Assembly (NCBI GenBank): GCA_028023455.1
Contig: JAQFVV010006221.1
Span: forward strand, 8,041,011-8,105,010
Reading direction: 5' to 3'
Length of the DNA: 64,000 nucleotides
DNA from: Epiperipatus broadwayi
Lineage: Eukaryota; Onychophora; Udeonychophora; Euonychophora; Peripatidae
Shown: positions 11,308 through 23,296 of the stretch, piece after piece
Layout of the letters: each line of letters starts with the position of its first letter
Position numbering within the stretch: the first letter of the stretch is position 1
Position numbers and translations under genes: made by a program
The notes under the pieces: model-generated
What the model was told of the DNA's origin: nothing
What the model saw: only the letters and a program-made list of their open reading frames with translations
The model's database searches: none

Positions 11308-11810
11308 TGTTTACAAAAAATTTCCAAAAACATAAAAAATATTTTAGGACATAAATTGCAATTTTTTTTCATATCATATAATAATTTTTGTGTTGTTTTT
11401 GGAAATTCTTTATAAACACATATTTATGAATATATACATTTTATAGGAATATAAAATATGATCATATAATATGGTTGAAAGGTTGGAATAAAACTGAAAT
11501 AAAAAAATAGTTCATAAATTAAAAATAATAATAAAAAACAAGATTTGAAAAGTAAAAAGTGTGTTAAAGAATTTCCCTTTTGTTTTTTGTTAAATAAAAA
11601 AAGTATAAAATAAGTCTTTTTAAAAAAACATTTTATTCATATAATTACACTAAAAAAGTACTAAAAGATATAGAAGTACATTTTTTTCAGTTTTCATAGT
11701 GATCTTAATATTATGTGACCAAAATAAAAGCATGTAGCACTCATCTTCAGAAATAGTCTACAAATATTTTAAACATGAGCATTGCACATTTATTTGTATT
11801 ATATAATATC

Positions 11811-12268
11811 ACAAAAGTAATATAACGAGCGTGCTAATAGGTCTAAATAAGCTTTTTTCAATAAACGCCACAAGAGAAAGCATTTAAAATTTCTGTCTAG
11901 AATTAACTCTATTCCCAAATCAGTTTCTAGCTAATGGTTCTCATCAGTGAGATACTAGGATATTCAGACAGTAGATCTAAAATATAAACTCCAGCCCAAC
12001 ACTTATCAAATACTTAACTATTAAGTAGAAAATCTGAAATTTTCAGTCATCTATGGGTCTTCAAATCCAGCTATCTAATTTAAATAGCCATACTAAATTC
12101 AGATACACCATATATTAATAATCTTAGCAATATAATATCACCAAAACTCAAAACCAGATTGGGGATAGGGATAATTCTAGATAGAGATTTTAAATGCTTT
12201 CTCTTGCGGCATTTGTTGAAAAAAGCTTGTTTAGAGCTATTAACATGCTCGTTATATTACTTTTGTAA
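11811..12268. repeat. Palindromic MITE, family B dimer
   Basis: Element of about 458 bases with inverted arms of about 95 bases. It starts ACAAAAGTAATATAACGAGC and ends with its complement. The arms then run through AAGCTTTTTTCAA and GAGAAAGCATTTAAAAT at a few percent to about 10% divergence. Read outward from the middle, each arm matches the dispersed family B repeat (22443, 26230, 42541), so this looks like a head-to-head dimer of that repeat. The minus strand of the left arm carries CTGATGA (plus-strand TCATCAG 11941-11947) with downstream GAAA and a five-pair stem I (TCTCA/TGGGA). Its stem II does not pair. Confidence 0.75.
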
Positions 12269-12399
12269 ATACAAGCTAATTAAGTCATGTGATGTATGAC
12301 TTGGTTTCCTTACTATCATAATATTACAAATATTGTGAAAGCTGAATAAAATTTATATTTACTTTTTAGTGCTTTTTGTACTTTTTGGTGCATTTATGC

Positions 12400-13280
12400 G
12401 AATAGGAGAGGGGGATCAAAAATAAACGGAATTTTAAAATAAAAAATTATGTATTTATTTTTAGTGTTACAATTTGAATCCTGTTCAAAGTAAGATCCAT
12501 TTAATGCAATGCACAGGTTTAAAAGTTTTTAATTTTTTAAAGTAATCTGGGAACTCTTGCAAATGATGTCTTTTAATGCAGTTGTTTTTTTTTATGTCAC
12601 TAATTCTAAGTCCATAAAAAAAAATGGAAGCATTTTTTTTATTTGAGAGCATAAAAAGAATTACGTGGAGAAAGATCGAGTGAATATGGCTGATGGATAA
12701 GCTGGAACATGCTGACTTTCATAAAAATTGTTTCACACTCAAGGCTTTTTGTGCTGGCACATTGTCATAGTAAAGCCTATACTCCCCATTAAGCCAAAAA
12801 TGGAAAAGCACAGCATGCAAACTTTTCAGAACCTGTAGGATCTAAATGCCTTTTCATTACAAGCAAATTCTGCGCAAACAATGCTGTTTGCATAAAAAAA
12901 CAAATCAGGAGTATCTTAACATTGGACTTCATTAGCCACATGTTTTTTAAGACAAGATGACTTTGACATTTCCACTAAACCATTAAAAAACTTCTGTTTT
13001 CCCCAGATCAGTTTTCTTGCAAGCTATTTCAAGCATCACAATTGTTTTCCATGCAAGAAAACAGAATTTCATATTATTTTAATTTTTCATTCATTACAAA
13101 AATTGACAAATAAGTGAGATGTACTTAACAAAACATTTGCTATGCTCAACATTTACTCAATAACAGCAATTAGCAGTTTGATGCAAGGGTCCCCTCAAAA
13201 GGCATCTAGTGGCAGAAGCATGTAATAACCAAATCACCCTCCAGAGAACCTTTTCCGTTTATTTGGGTGCCCCCACATGA
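12400..13280 (-). mobile_element. mariner-like DNA transposon, internally deleted
   Basis: Inverted ends: GGGGGATCAAAAATAAACGG near 12410 and, on the other strand, GGGGGCACCCAAATAAACGG ending near 13274. Between them, the minus strand gives a heavily broken mariner-type DDE transposase: about 12955-12830 (vestige around VKILLICFF), about 12760-12660 (degenerate form of the catalytic HDNAPAH region followed by PYSLDLSP), and the C-terminal CIALNGSYFEQD around 12500. The DNA-binding N-terminal part is missing and stops are frequent. At about 880 bases it is shorter than the usual 1.3 kb. Function is lost. Confidence 0.75.
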
Positions 13281-13374
13281 AAGCATTTAAAAATTTATTT
13301 ATTTATTTATTTTTATTTTCTGAAACTTTTTAGTTTTATAAGAAAGTTTAGGTACAATTTAATACTGCTAGTGG

Positions 13375-15660
13375 GCAGGACCATAAAAAGTATTGAACAT
13401 TAAAAAAAGGAATATAGGGGAGAGAGAATTAGTATTACTAGATGATGAGGGAATAGAGTGTAGCTCTAGAGAAGAATTAGAGATAGTCTTAAACAAGTAT
13501 GTAATGGATATAGAAAAGATGTTAGATGTGAAGGACAGAGTGATAGCAAACATGAGAGCATATAGTAATGGGAATATATGATTTACAGAAAATGAACTGA
13601 ATGAGGCAAGTTAGAAATTGAAAGGTGGAAAGGCAATAGGTTTGGATGGCTGGGCAGCAGAGATGGTAATGAATTTAGGGCAGAAGGCAAAATTAAAACT
13701 TATGTTTTAATAAGATAGCACAGAAGAGAGATTTTTTAGGTAGTTGGAGTAATACAAGAGTAAGGCTATTATTTAAAGAGAAGGGTAAGGATCATAGAAA
13801 TTTAAACAATTATAAACCAATAGCGGTAATGTCAGTGCTATATAAAGTTTTCTCATATATGGTGGCTGGAAGAATTGCAAAATGGATGGAAGAAAATAAT
13901 ATAGTGGGAGAAATGCAAGGAGGTGTTTTCAATCAGATAGGCATATAGGAAATAGTTTATTTGTAGTTACACAATTTATGGATGTGAGTAGGAATACAGG
14001 TAGACAGTTATATATTATTTTTATAGATATAGAGAAAGCATATGATAGAGTAAAAAGAAATAGATTATGGATAAGTTTAGTAAATTTGGGAAGGAATGGA
14101 GCTTTAGTGGATATTATTAAGAAATTTTATGAAAATAATTACTATATTTATCAATTAGGGAATATAGAATCAGTTAAAGTTAAAAATGGGGTGGCAAGAA
14201 TGTCCTCTGTCACCTATTTTTTTTTTTTTTGAGAGAAATGGAGAGAGCAATAAAAAGACCAGGAAGAGGGATAGAGATACCATTAATAGGTGCCAGGTCT
14301 TTTATTGCGGATGATGTTTTTTTGTGTGCAGAAAGAAGGGAAGATATGGAAGTTATGCTGAGGACATGCACAAGGATGGATAAAGAGATGGGGATTAAAT
14401 TTAATAAAAAAATATCAAAAGTAATGATAATTAATACTGAGGAAAGAGAAAACCAAGAATTTATACTGGGGGATATAAAGTTAAGTATGGTGAATAGATA
14501 TAACTATTCGGGAATCATCTTAAGTAATCAGAGAAATTGCTTCGATGAATGGGAGAAAAAATTGATGTGAAGCAAAGAAAAGAAAGGGATTGATAAAGAA
14601 ATTAATAGTGTTCTCATATAATAAATATGATGTAGCTAAAATTGTATGGAAGGGAATGGCAGTAGCAGGATTAACATATGGAAATGATGCATTATGTGTT
14701 AGTAAAGGGGTGTTAGATTACTTAGAAAAAGTACAAAAAAAAGTAGGAAGACATGCATTAGATGCAGAAGTGTGGACAGTGAATGAGGCAATTTAAGGAG
14801 AAATGGGATAGTCAAGTTTTTATATGAGAGATGCAAAAAGCAAAATGAAAATGTTCAGTAGATTGCAGTTTATGGATAATAAATGAATAGCCAAAATAGT
14901 ACTTAATTGGGTTATGAATAAAGGGCAGGCAACAAGATGGGTGAGAAAGGTAATATGATATGCAGAAGATTTAGATAAAGAATTTATGTCAGTATAATTA
15001 TACAAAAGATGGGATGATTGTGTTAGGAGAATTATTGAGTGTTATAGTGTTAAGGAATACGATAGAAGAACAGATGCATTAATAAAGAATGGGGAGTCGG
15101 AGAGATGTATACTAGTATGGAGAGTAAAAAGAATTTAAATATTTATAGAAGTAAACAGAATATTGGGTATGAGTTAATTTATGATAATAGCAAGAAAGTA
15201 GTTTACCATTTAAGACTCAAACGGGATCTTTAGCAACAAGGGAATATACACAAATGGAAAAATATGGGTGATTTAGTCTGCAAGTTGTGTAAGGAAGGCA
15301 TAGAAAATATTAGGCATCTGTTAATTGAATGTAAATGTCTGAAAGCAAAAAGGGTACAAATAATGAAGTTAGTGAAGAATGAATATGAACAAGGTGATTA
15401 TACAGAAAGTGGCTTATTGCTTTTTATGCTGGGTTTGGGAAAAGATAAGGGTTTTTTTTAGATATAAAGGCCATGGAGTTGACAAAGATTATGTTGTAGA
15501 AATGGTATGGAGCAGGATAGAGAAGAATTGTGGGAAAACTTGGGGTGGGGAATGGAAAGAGAAGTCAAAGTGGCTAATAAATTTCTCTGGGCATAATAGC
15601 TAAGAGATTCCTGACTCTGTATAAGGAGAAGTCATAGTGCATCACATCACATCCAATGTA
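13375..15660 (+). mobile_element. Decayed LINE (non-LTR retrotransposon), 5'-truncated
   Basis: Reverse-transcriptase traces run through several frames. LKGGKAIGLDGW lies at about 13618, NNYKPIAVMSVLYKVFS at about 13808, IFIDIEKAYDRVKRNRLW at about 14017 (motif A), IADDVFLCAE at about 14306 (motif C with both Asp), then VGRHALDAEVW at about 14750. A C-terminal zinc-knuckle-like CKLCKEGIENIRHLLIEC lies at about 15280. A T-rich tract at 14215-14231 interrupts the region between motifs A and C. The end at 15640-15660 is a (CATCACA)-like tail. The coding strand is unusually purine-rich and C-poor. The clade is not certain. Stops and frameshifts make it inactive. Confidence 0.8.
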
Positions 15661-16790
15661 AAATTAAAATATTAAATTTTTCATTAATTTTTGCTAAAAT
15701 TCTTTGCAAACTCTAAAAAAATGTGTTTCTACCAGGAATATATATGTATTCAAAGTTTCAATAAAAAATAAAAAAAAGTTAAATAAAAGTATATATAAAA
15801 TGTCTTCAAGTTGGCTTTCTTCTCTTTAATATGAAGAAAAGTATTTATGGAAGTTTCTTTCTTAGAAGTTAATCTTTTCACTGGTGAAGCAGCCGTATTG
15901 CATATTTAAAAAATTGTGTTATGCCACAAATTTTATAGTAACATAAGTCTGTATTATTCAAAAATCACATAATATATATTGTTTGAAACATAAAACATCA
16001 AAAAATATAATGAAGCTGAAAATATTTAGCCATTGATATTCAAAGTAATAAAAAAAATTAATATTTCTAAAAATTATTTTCATATTATTTCACAAATTCT
16101 AAATTTTCATGGTTAGATTTAAAACTATAATTTTGTTAATAAGTTAATTGCATTCCTCATTAAATTTCTAATAAATTGATGTATAATATGATTTACCTAA
16201 GGTAGTCTATCACTTCAACATTTCAAGGAATAAAGATATTAGTACTTTTTAATTTTTCCTAGTAGCCCTTCAAATATGTTTTTCCATACAGGGTTTGCAA
16301 TGAATATGTCACCCCTGATAACAAGTAGTTAATATTGATCAATAATTAGTATAATTTGAATATTATAATAAAGAACTTAAATAAAGTTTGTAATTTATTA
16401 AAAAATTAGTCATTAATTTTTATATTAGAGAAAAATAGGAGGCAAAATTAAAAAAAACATTTTTTATTATAAATAAATTTTTTTATTTACAAATAGTGTG
16501 ATAATCACTATTAAAAATAACTATATACAAAATCAAATAATAAAACAAAATAATAAAAGCAATTTATATATAAACTAAAAAATTATACATAAAATTGTTA
16601 TTAAAAAAAAGCAAACAAAATTAAAATTACACATAAAATTATTAAAAAAAGCAAACAAAGATAAAATTATACATAAAATTAGTGGTGTAAAAAGCAAACC
16701 CAAGTAATACAATTATAAAATGGAAATAAAATGCTAAGTTCATTATAGAATTAATGGTGATGAAAGGATATCTACAATTCACTTCAGATA
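15661..16790. other. AT-rich DNA without a recognisable gene
   Basis: Simple AT-rich DNA. A short imperfect tandem motif (ACATAAAATT followed by AAAAAAGCAAACAAA) repeats about three times at 16590-16700. Nothing else could be supported. Confidence 0.45.
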
Positions 16791-16805
16791 TGACCTATTT
16801 CAGAT

Positions 16806-16910
16806 TTTTTTCCTCATGTGTCATAGCATCAGCCGGGAAGTGAACCCGCTAACCCATGTCAACTGCTTGTAAAGCAGCTGTCGCTGACCTCTCGACCACC
16901 AATGCTTGAC
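16806..16910 (-). repeat. tRNA-derived SINE
   Basis: On the minus strand: a tRNA-like head with A-box-like TGGTCGAGAGGTCAGC, an anticodon-arm-like CTGCTTTACAAGCAG, and B-box-like GCGGGTTCACTTCCCG. It is followed by GATGCTATGACACATGAGG, shared with the SINE at 805. Flanked by GACCTATTTCAGAT (16792-16805) and GACCGATTTCAGAT (16911-16924), a target duplication with one difference. Overlap of the first bases with the SINE end is possible. Confidence 0.8.
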
Positions 16911-17289
16911 TGACCGATTTCAGATTCCATACTTGATGCAGCTAAACAAAAAAAAAAGGTTTACAGTCAATACTATGAAGTATATTAATAATAATGCTCT
17001 TTATTATTTAACCTACCTGTCAGTTTATGGCAACACTTCATCTTGTTAGATAGAATTTACTTAAAATATAAAATCAAATGATTACTACAAAATGATAGTT
17101 TTCAATTAAAATAATACTGCAACCAAATGCAAATACAACATACCAATTAGAGATGCTGATGATCATCTACATGGAGAGATCTTGACTGAGCTGGTATGCT
17201 AGTTGACACTCATGCAGAAGTTAAGTGTTGTAGTGTCTGAGAGGCATCACTGTGATAAATAGTAAAACAGTTTCTCAGAGCACTTTGGC

Positions 17290-18400
17290 AGAGTGTGACA
17301 GGTACACACTCCACACAGCCCAAAAAACTTTCATGCCTTTGTTTTTTTTTTTATGCAGACAATATAATTCTTTCTTTTAGTTATATTGTGTTTGCAAAGG
17401 TCAACTAGGCTATGTTTTCCATTGGAACGAAGAGCCAGATGTGGTATACCATGATATGCTGTATGATTACTTACTCTTGAAGAAAACTCATCAATTAGGC
17501 TATCTGATAAGGCTCTCTGAAAAATTAAAAGCATTTCAACTTCTGTTTTAGAGTCTTATATTCTGTGTACAAAATATGTGCATTCATACCAGCTGTACTA
17601 ATGCAATGCCAAAAAGGACACATTTGCCATCAGTTAGAGTTTCTCTTCCAACCATACTGAAGTCATTTCCTATTGGCCAAGTCCAATCTACTCATGTAAC
17701 ATATGTACATTTTTATTGCAGGTGGGCATGGATATGAATGAAGTGTCCAATATTTGTGTTTTTTTATAACAGCATTTCCAGAAGGTGGATAAGCATTGCT
17801 GAGCATTATAATTGGTTTCTTATCCATCCAAATTAAAAATTGAAGACCACTGTCTTGATCAATTACATAATGGGAGTTATCTCTATTCATTTTTTTTTTA
17901 TAATTTTTATTCATTTTTTTGATGCTGTCTGGGATACCGTTTCTATTTGCATTTAGTGTGCCACAACAGTAGATTTTGTTTGCAGATAGCTTTTTTGCTA
18001 ATTGTACACTTGTAAAATATCTATCTTAAAAAATAATATGGTGCTGTTTGGGTAGAAATGGCAAACTATTGAAAGCACAGCTCAAGTACCCAGACATTGG
18101 CCAGCATCTGAAGTTCTTTTACCTGTATACAACTCCATATGGGACACATCCATTATGGCGATCTGCACCCATCCACCATTTGAACCCTCACTCTATACAT
18201 TTTGAGGGCTCATATTGTTTCATGCTATTACGACCAGCAAATTTGGTGTAATAGCTTCATCAACTGCTACTTTTCTATGCATTTGATATGCAGCTTTAAA
18301 ATTTACATTGCAGTAATCTATAATCAGCCTAAGTTTATATACTCTATCAAAATCTTTACTTTTAGCACTTGGCATTTTTTTATTATTGTTAAAATGTAGA
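17290..18400 (-). pseudogene. piggyBac transposase relic
   Basis: The minus strand reads, in several frames, as a DDE_Tnp_1_7-type piggyBac transposase. In order: KDFDRVYKLRLIIDY (about 18370), the first catalytic Asp in VAVDEAITPN (about 18270), KFAGRNSMKQYEPSKCIE (about 18243), a degenerate VYTGK-like segment (about 18130), DRYFTSVQLAKKLSANKIY (about 18025), WMDKKPIIMLSN (about 17825), CPPAIKMYICYMSRLDLAN (about 17720; family form CP.AI..YN..MGGVDLAD), and the C-terminal part at 17331-17534. Frameshifts and stops divide it, and the N-terminal third is not seen. I could not find TTAA-flanked ends. Inactive. Confidence 0.85.
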
Positions 18401-18419
18401 CATGAAATACTATACCATA

Positions 18420-19680
18420 TCTAGATTTGGGAAAGATAAAATAAGAAAAGAATAAAATGTATATATGATTTTATACATTGCTTCAAGATAGAAAAATGAC
18501 TGTTTCCATGAAATGTATTAAATTTACAAATTGTAATGATTTTATTTTTTGTTTATTTACATTTTTTTTGGATAGCATATAATTGAAGTAATATATATTA
18601 ATATAGCACATATTTCTTGCAGCATTACTGAAATTCAATGAAGTGTTATATTTATGATTAATCTATATTTTTAATCAGTATTATACTTATCATTTTTATA
18701 TTTAAATTTTTAATAATTGCAGTTTTTTGTCTTTATAATAGTTGTGATTCTACAGAAATTTATTTTTTTAAAAAAAAATTGTCTTCTTTAATGAAATACT
18801 TTATTTTTTCATTATTATTATCTTTATAAATTTTAATATCTAATATTTTAAATTTAGTCATTTTTTTTGTAAATGCAGTAAGAGTTTAATTATTAAGATT
18901 ATTATAAATATTATTCATGATCTTTTTGTATTCAGTTATTAAAATATTCACCACATATCTAAAATAGTGGTTTATTTATTTATTTATCTATCAATTATAT
19001 CATTTTCTAATTAATTATAAATATTGTGGACATAAGGTGCTATTTGCCTAATTATGTATTAATATTAGACTTTTTATATATTTATTATGTTTAGATGGTA
19101 CATATTTTGATATAGTTTTATTATTATTACTAATATCCATTGTAGTTATACTCTAAATTTAATTTAATTTTTTACACTTTAATTAACTTATTTATAGTAC
19201 AGTCTATATTATAAGTATGATTTGCAGCTAAAGACGCATAAACACACAAAGCGACTTTTTTTTTTTTTTAAAAAAAAATTCTATATATATTAAAACAATG
19301 ATGCAAATGTTGAGCCTTATAATATTTGTTATCAATTTATTTAATACTTAGAGAATTTTTGCTCAATAAAATCACTAAAATTAAATATTAATTTTAATAG
19401 ATTATTTTATTTATGAAACTTAATTCTAATATATTCGAGAGCAAATCAATCTCCACACATATGCTGTTTTTATACAAATATGGTTTAAAAAAAATCAGGC
19501 ATATAATAGACTCAAGCCCTGAATAATGTATGGTAAGCAAAAGTTGGCTTATATATAGATACGTTAATTTGTGTTAAAACAGCACGTATGGACATTGTTT
19601 TACTTCCAAATATATTACAATAAATACTGTGCTGTATAAAAATAAAAATATTTATCAATGGATTTAGAAACTTAATTCTA
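18420..19680. other. AT-rich DNA without a recognisable gene
   Basis: Low-complexity AT-rich sequence with several A and T runs (for example 18770, 19258-19277). Nothing supported. Confidence 0.45.
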
Positions 19681-19689
19681 ATATCTAGG

Positions 19690-19990
19690 GTATATGAGCA
19701 CAGACTTTCACACTACCCACCATTCTCCACTCTATCTTATAACACTGATACACTTGAACACATATATGTTGAAAAGATAAATAGTCATCAATATACTATT
19801 TCATGCTAAACCAGCAATCATCAGTTGGTCCAGATTATCATTTCTACACATATATGCAATAAGTGCTCAGATATATATATATTAAGATAGCCAATCTTCA
19901 TACTTTAATGAACAGGCTTCAATCCACTCCAACTCTTCAACCATCCATTTAATTGAAAATCTGATGATGAAATGCCATAGTAAAAATATA
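19690..19990 (-). repeat. Foldback repeat, family A, copy 2 (single arm)
   Basis: One arm of the family described at 4570-5455, in the orientation of its left arm. Shared blocks: AACACTGATACACTTGA (about 19741), CATGCTAAACCAGCAATCAT (19802), AGTTGGTCCAGATTATCAT, and ATTAAGATAGCCAATCTTCA. The B-box-like block at the start is mutated. The opposite arm is absent. Confidence 0.8.
19785..19845 (-). ncRNA. Hammerhead ribozyme-like motif (family A, copy 2)
   Basis: On the minus strand: CTGATGA (plus-strand TCATCAG 19818-19824), stem II TGCT/AGCA with a U/U mismatch at the closing position, an intact GAAA, then a TATA-type cleavage-site segment. Stem I is ACCAA against TTGAT (one change) with the outer ATAATC/GACTAT helix. 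All core residues are kept, but the first pair of stem II is lost, so activity is doubtful. Confidence 0.45.
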
Positions 19991-20639
19991 TGTTTGAGTG
20001 ATTTATATCCATTTAAATATATATTTATTATTTTACTTAATGATGATATGTATTTTATTTTTTATTAAATTAATATGGTAATTAAAAAAAAATTTAGTTG
20101 CCATATATAATGTTCTGCTGTTAATATTAATATTTATATATTTACATCGGAGGGGGTAATAGGATATTACCAAACACAAATTTTTTTTAAAAAGTAAGAT
20201 AATACATTTATTATTAAATAATCTATTTAATATTGTTTAATTATTTATGTGCAAAGAACTAGATAATGAATTATATTTATTTTTATTTCATGATATTATT
20301 TTATACATCATTTTTTTACACAATTAATATTCAGAGCGGAATATGAAAGAGTATATAGTTTTATTGGAAATGGGATCATTTTTGTATTCTGATTGCATTT
20401 ATGTGAGAGAGTAATTTAATGGATTCATAATTATTTTTCATTAATGTCTTCTTTGTTTTTTTTGCAATGAATTAAAATTTATAAATTCTAATTATGTAAG
20501 AGAAATCCAGAATTTTTTTTTGTTTAGTCTTGGCTTTGTATAGCTGATGATTTAAAGTTTATGAGACGTGGGAAATGAACTTTTACAAGATTTAGTCAAA
20601 AGGCTTGACCATTTTTATATAAGATTAATAATCATGAAA

Positions 20640-21020
20640 GCACTTCTAAATGAGCTAGTAATTATGGAACCACTTCTAAATGAGCTAATAATTATGGAAT
20701 CACTTCTAAATGAGTTAGTAATTATGGAACCACTTCAAAATGAGCTAGTAATTATGGAACCATTTCTAAATGAGCTAGTAATTATGGAACCATTTCTAAA
20801 TGAGCTAGTAATTATGGAACCACTTCTAAATGAGCTAGTAATTATGGAACCACTTCTAAATGAGTTAGCAATTATGGAACCACTTCTAAATGAGCTAATA
20901 ATTATGGAACCACTTCTAAATGAACTAGTAATTATGGAACCACTTTTAAATGAGCTAGTAATTATTGAACCACTTCCAAATGAGCTAGTAATTATGGAAC
21001 CACTTCTAAAGGAGCTAGTA
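20640..21020. repeat. 30-bp minisatellite, about 12 to 13 units
   Basis: Tandem copies of a 30-base unit (CACTTCTAAATGAGCTAGTA followed by ATTATGGAAC) with scattered single-base changes. Because 30 is divisible by three and the unit has no stop in two frames, it is open on both strands: 20568-21050 (+) reads as a LLNELVIMEP decapeptide repeat, and 20735-21046 (-) reads as SIITSSFRSG repeats. I see no promoter, splice site or homology that would make either frame a gene, so I annotate the repeat only. Confidence 0.9.
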
Positions 21021-21139
21021 TTATCACTGCCAATAAAATTGATCATCTAATATATCAAACTTCTAAACCCAAGATTAATAGAGCAGAAGAAAGCATCATT
21101 AAAGCAGAAATGCAAACTTCTTTTTTATAATAGAAGTAG

Positions 21140-21900
21140 TAAATTTGGTACATTTAAATTTGTCTCGACTGTCTTAAACCAGGAAAGGCAGTAGGAGCAG
21201 ATAACATAGTTACAAAATTTCTAAAAAAAAAAAAATTAGGATCTAAAAAAGTGTAGGTGGCAAAACTCTTCAGCAACATTATCTATATAGAAATATTGCA
21301 AGTTTTGGCATAAAATCAGTTTTAAGATCAAATAAAATCAGCATTAATAATAAAAAAGTATCATCTGATATCATGAGTGGTTTGAAAAAAAAAAATATTA
21401 ATAAGAATGTTGCCAATAGTTGGGAGCCATTTATTTATAGAACTGGGCTTATGCTAGGAATAAGCTGTTTTGAATAAGTTTAAAAAGAGATTTAAAAATA
21501 AATTAAAAACTGTTTGAAAAATGGTCTTTTTCTAAAAGTTTCTTAAATTCTTAAATGTGAAAAAAATCAATAGTTATTTGGAAAAATGCTTGCTAATAGA
21601 CTTAATGATAATTATTTTAAAAAATGATCTACCATTTTACGAGTCATTTTCCAGAAACAGAATGCACATATTAATTTATGTTGATCACATTGCTTTGACT
21701 TCATAAAAATAGAAAAATATACTTTTTTGCAGTAGTAGATGGTAACATAATTCTAACCCATACTATTTAGGAGTAACATCAGATCAATAATTTTTAGGAC
21801 TAACCTTTTTGAACAGCTGCTTGAAATATCTTGGGGATTATCATACTAATACATCACAGTTTTTTTTAGTACAAAAACCTTCTTCTATTGAATACTGTAT
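21140..21900 (+). mobile_element. Probable LINE reverse-transcriptase trace
   Basis: Around 21172-21230 the + strand reads LKPGKAVGADNIVTKFLK, which resembles the conserved LINE segment with the K(A)xGxDxI pattern. A broken stretch to about 21700 may be the rest of the element, but I could not identify the YADD box. Very decayed, weak call. Confidence 0.35.
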
Positions 21901-22442
21901 CCTTATTTGGAAAAAGCTCACACTTGTTTTTAGACACTGAATTTAATATTAACATAAAAATATTTCTTCATTTTTTCATATCAGAAGAGAATATGCCTCA
22001 TAGAAAATATATAACAAGATCCCCTTTTTGGATATTCATCTAAGAATCTGAAAATGAGGAATTATTTTATAAAATGGACTACTAGGATGGTTTCAAATCA
22101 ATTATTTTTTCAGATATAACAATAAAACCAGGTGAATGTTTATGGGCTCTCACCAAGAGTCAGGATAACCCATGACTGTTGAAATCACTTACTTCATAAA
22201 TGAAATTTAAGTTGATGATTTTTGTAGGTATGGATAAATACAGTCCAAGAACTATATAAGTAATGACTATCAAATCTAAGGCTACAATGATAGAATTGAA
22301 TGAGCCACTAGTTATTCTAACTCCAGATTCCTTTACGATATTTTGTTAATAGTCAAGCTATGTAAAAAAAAAAAAACATACTGCTGAGAGAGATCTTCAT
22401 TTGCTAAAACAATGTGATTTATTTACCCTTACTGACTTTTTA

Positions 22443-22590
22443 ACAGTCTCCAACTCTCCATACAGTAGTGCCACCAATTCAAGCCATAGTAATCAATGGA
22501 TTCTAGAAAGCTTGTGCATAAAATCCCTATCTAGAGCTTACACATCGAATATCCCCAAACTTGTTTCTAGCTTGTGTATGGAGATCATGT
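22443..22590 (-). repeat. Dispersed repeat, family B, copy
   Basis: The complement of this stretch matches 26230-26380 and 42541-42725 at about 80-90%. Shared blocks include GATAGGGATTTTATGCACAA and the (A/G)CTAGAAACAAGTTTGGGGAT segment corresponding to GCCAGAAACTAGTCTGGGGAT in the other copies. The CTGATGA box is not kept. The 63-codon frame here is a by-product of the repeat. Confidence 0.85.
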
Positions 22591-23214
22591 AATCTTTTTA
22601 ACATGCCTGATGTTATTACTTGTAAAAACAATTGTTCAAAAAAAAAAATCTGAAAATTATAAATCATTTGAAAAAATGAAAAATCTGGATTCAAACTTGG
22701 ATTTTCAATTAGTTGGAAATGGTTACGATTTGACTCTACTGCTTTTACAAATGAACTTCAACAAATATTAAGTTTTAATAATTACTTTTATTTGATACCT
22801 TTTTATTAGTCCAAATAATTATTTAAATGTATTTTCCATATCTCAAATAGTGTAGTATTAAAAATTTCAAGAAATATAATTCTCAAATATTAATCATAAA
22901 TTTGTATTTATATACCCAGTGTGTGCTACACATATAAATTTGAGGATTTGTTAGTATGAAATATTAAAATTTAATAATTTATACTAGTAGTGCACAGTAT
23001 TGTGATACCTTGTTATATATTCTGTTAAAATCTGTTAATTTGTGTTGTATTTAAAATAAAGAGACTCCAACATATCAATGAATTACAAAATTAATGATTG
23101 AACAATGTTTTTCTTATAAAAAATGAAAATTAATAATGCAAACATGTAAATTACTTAATAATGAATTTCTGTTCTGACTTTCACAGTTAATTAATACTTA
23201 TTGTTTATTTGCAG

Positions 23215-23296
23215 TGTGAAGTGTTTAGTTGAAGAAGATGGATTATCTACTTTTGTATCTTGTTCTGCTCAGTTTTTACAGTATCTTTCTACTCAG
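23215..23296 (+). CDS. BBS12: BBS12-like chaperonin protein, internal exon (first in window)
   Basis: An 82-base exon between acceptor TTGTTTATTTGCAG and donor CAG|GTAAAG. It begins with the last base of a split codon and ends on a codon boundary. The 27 codons include VSCSAQFLQYLSTQ. With the next exon this forms the N-terminal equatorial region of a group II chaperonin-like protein. The segment corresponds to the CCT stretch before the ATP-site helix, and to the human BBS12 region with its ESVLISS-like strand as I remember it. BBS12 acts with MKKS and BBS10 and the CCT ring to assemble the BBSome needed for cilia. No N-terminal exon with a start codon was found upstream in the window. Confidence 0.72.

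Noticed and set aside
17150-17180. CTGATGA at 17157 and similar isolated boxes (3559, 20543, 25406)
   Set aside because: No GAAA at the right distance or no flanking helices; expected by chance in AT-rich DNA.
20735-21046. Minus-strand gene of Ser/Ile repeats
   Set aside because: Shadow of the 30-bp minisatellite; openness follows from unit length and composition.
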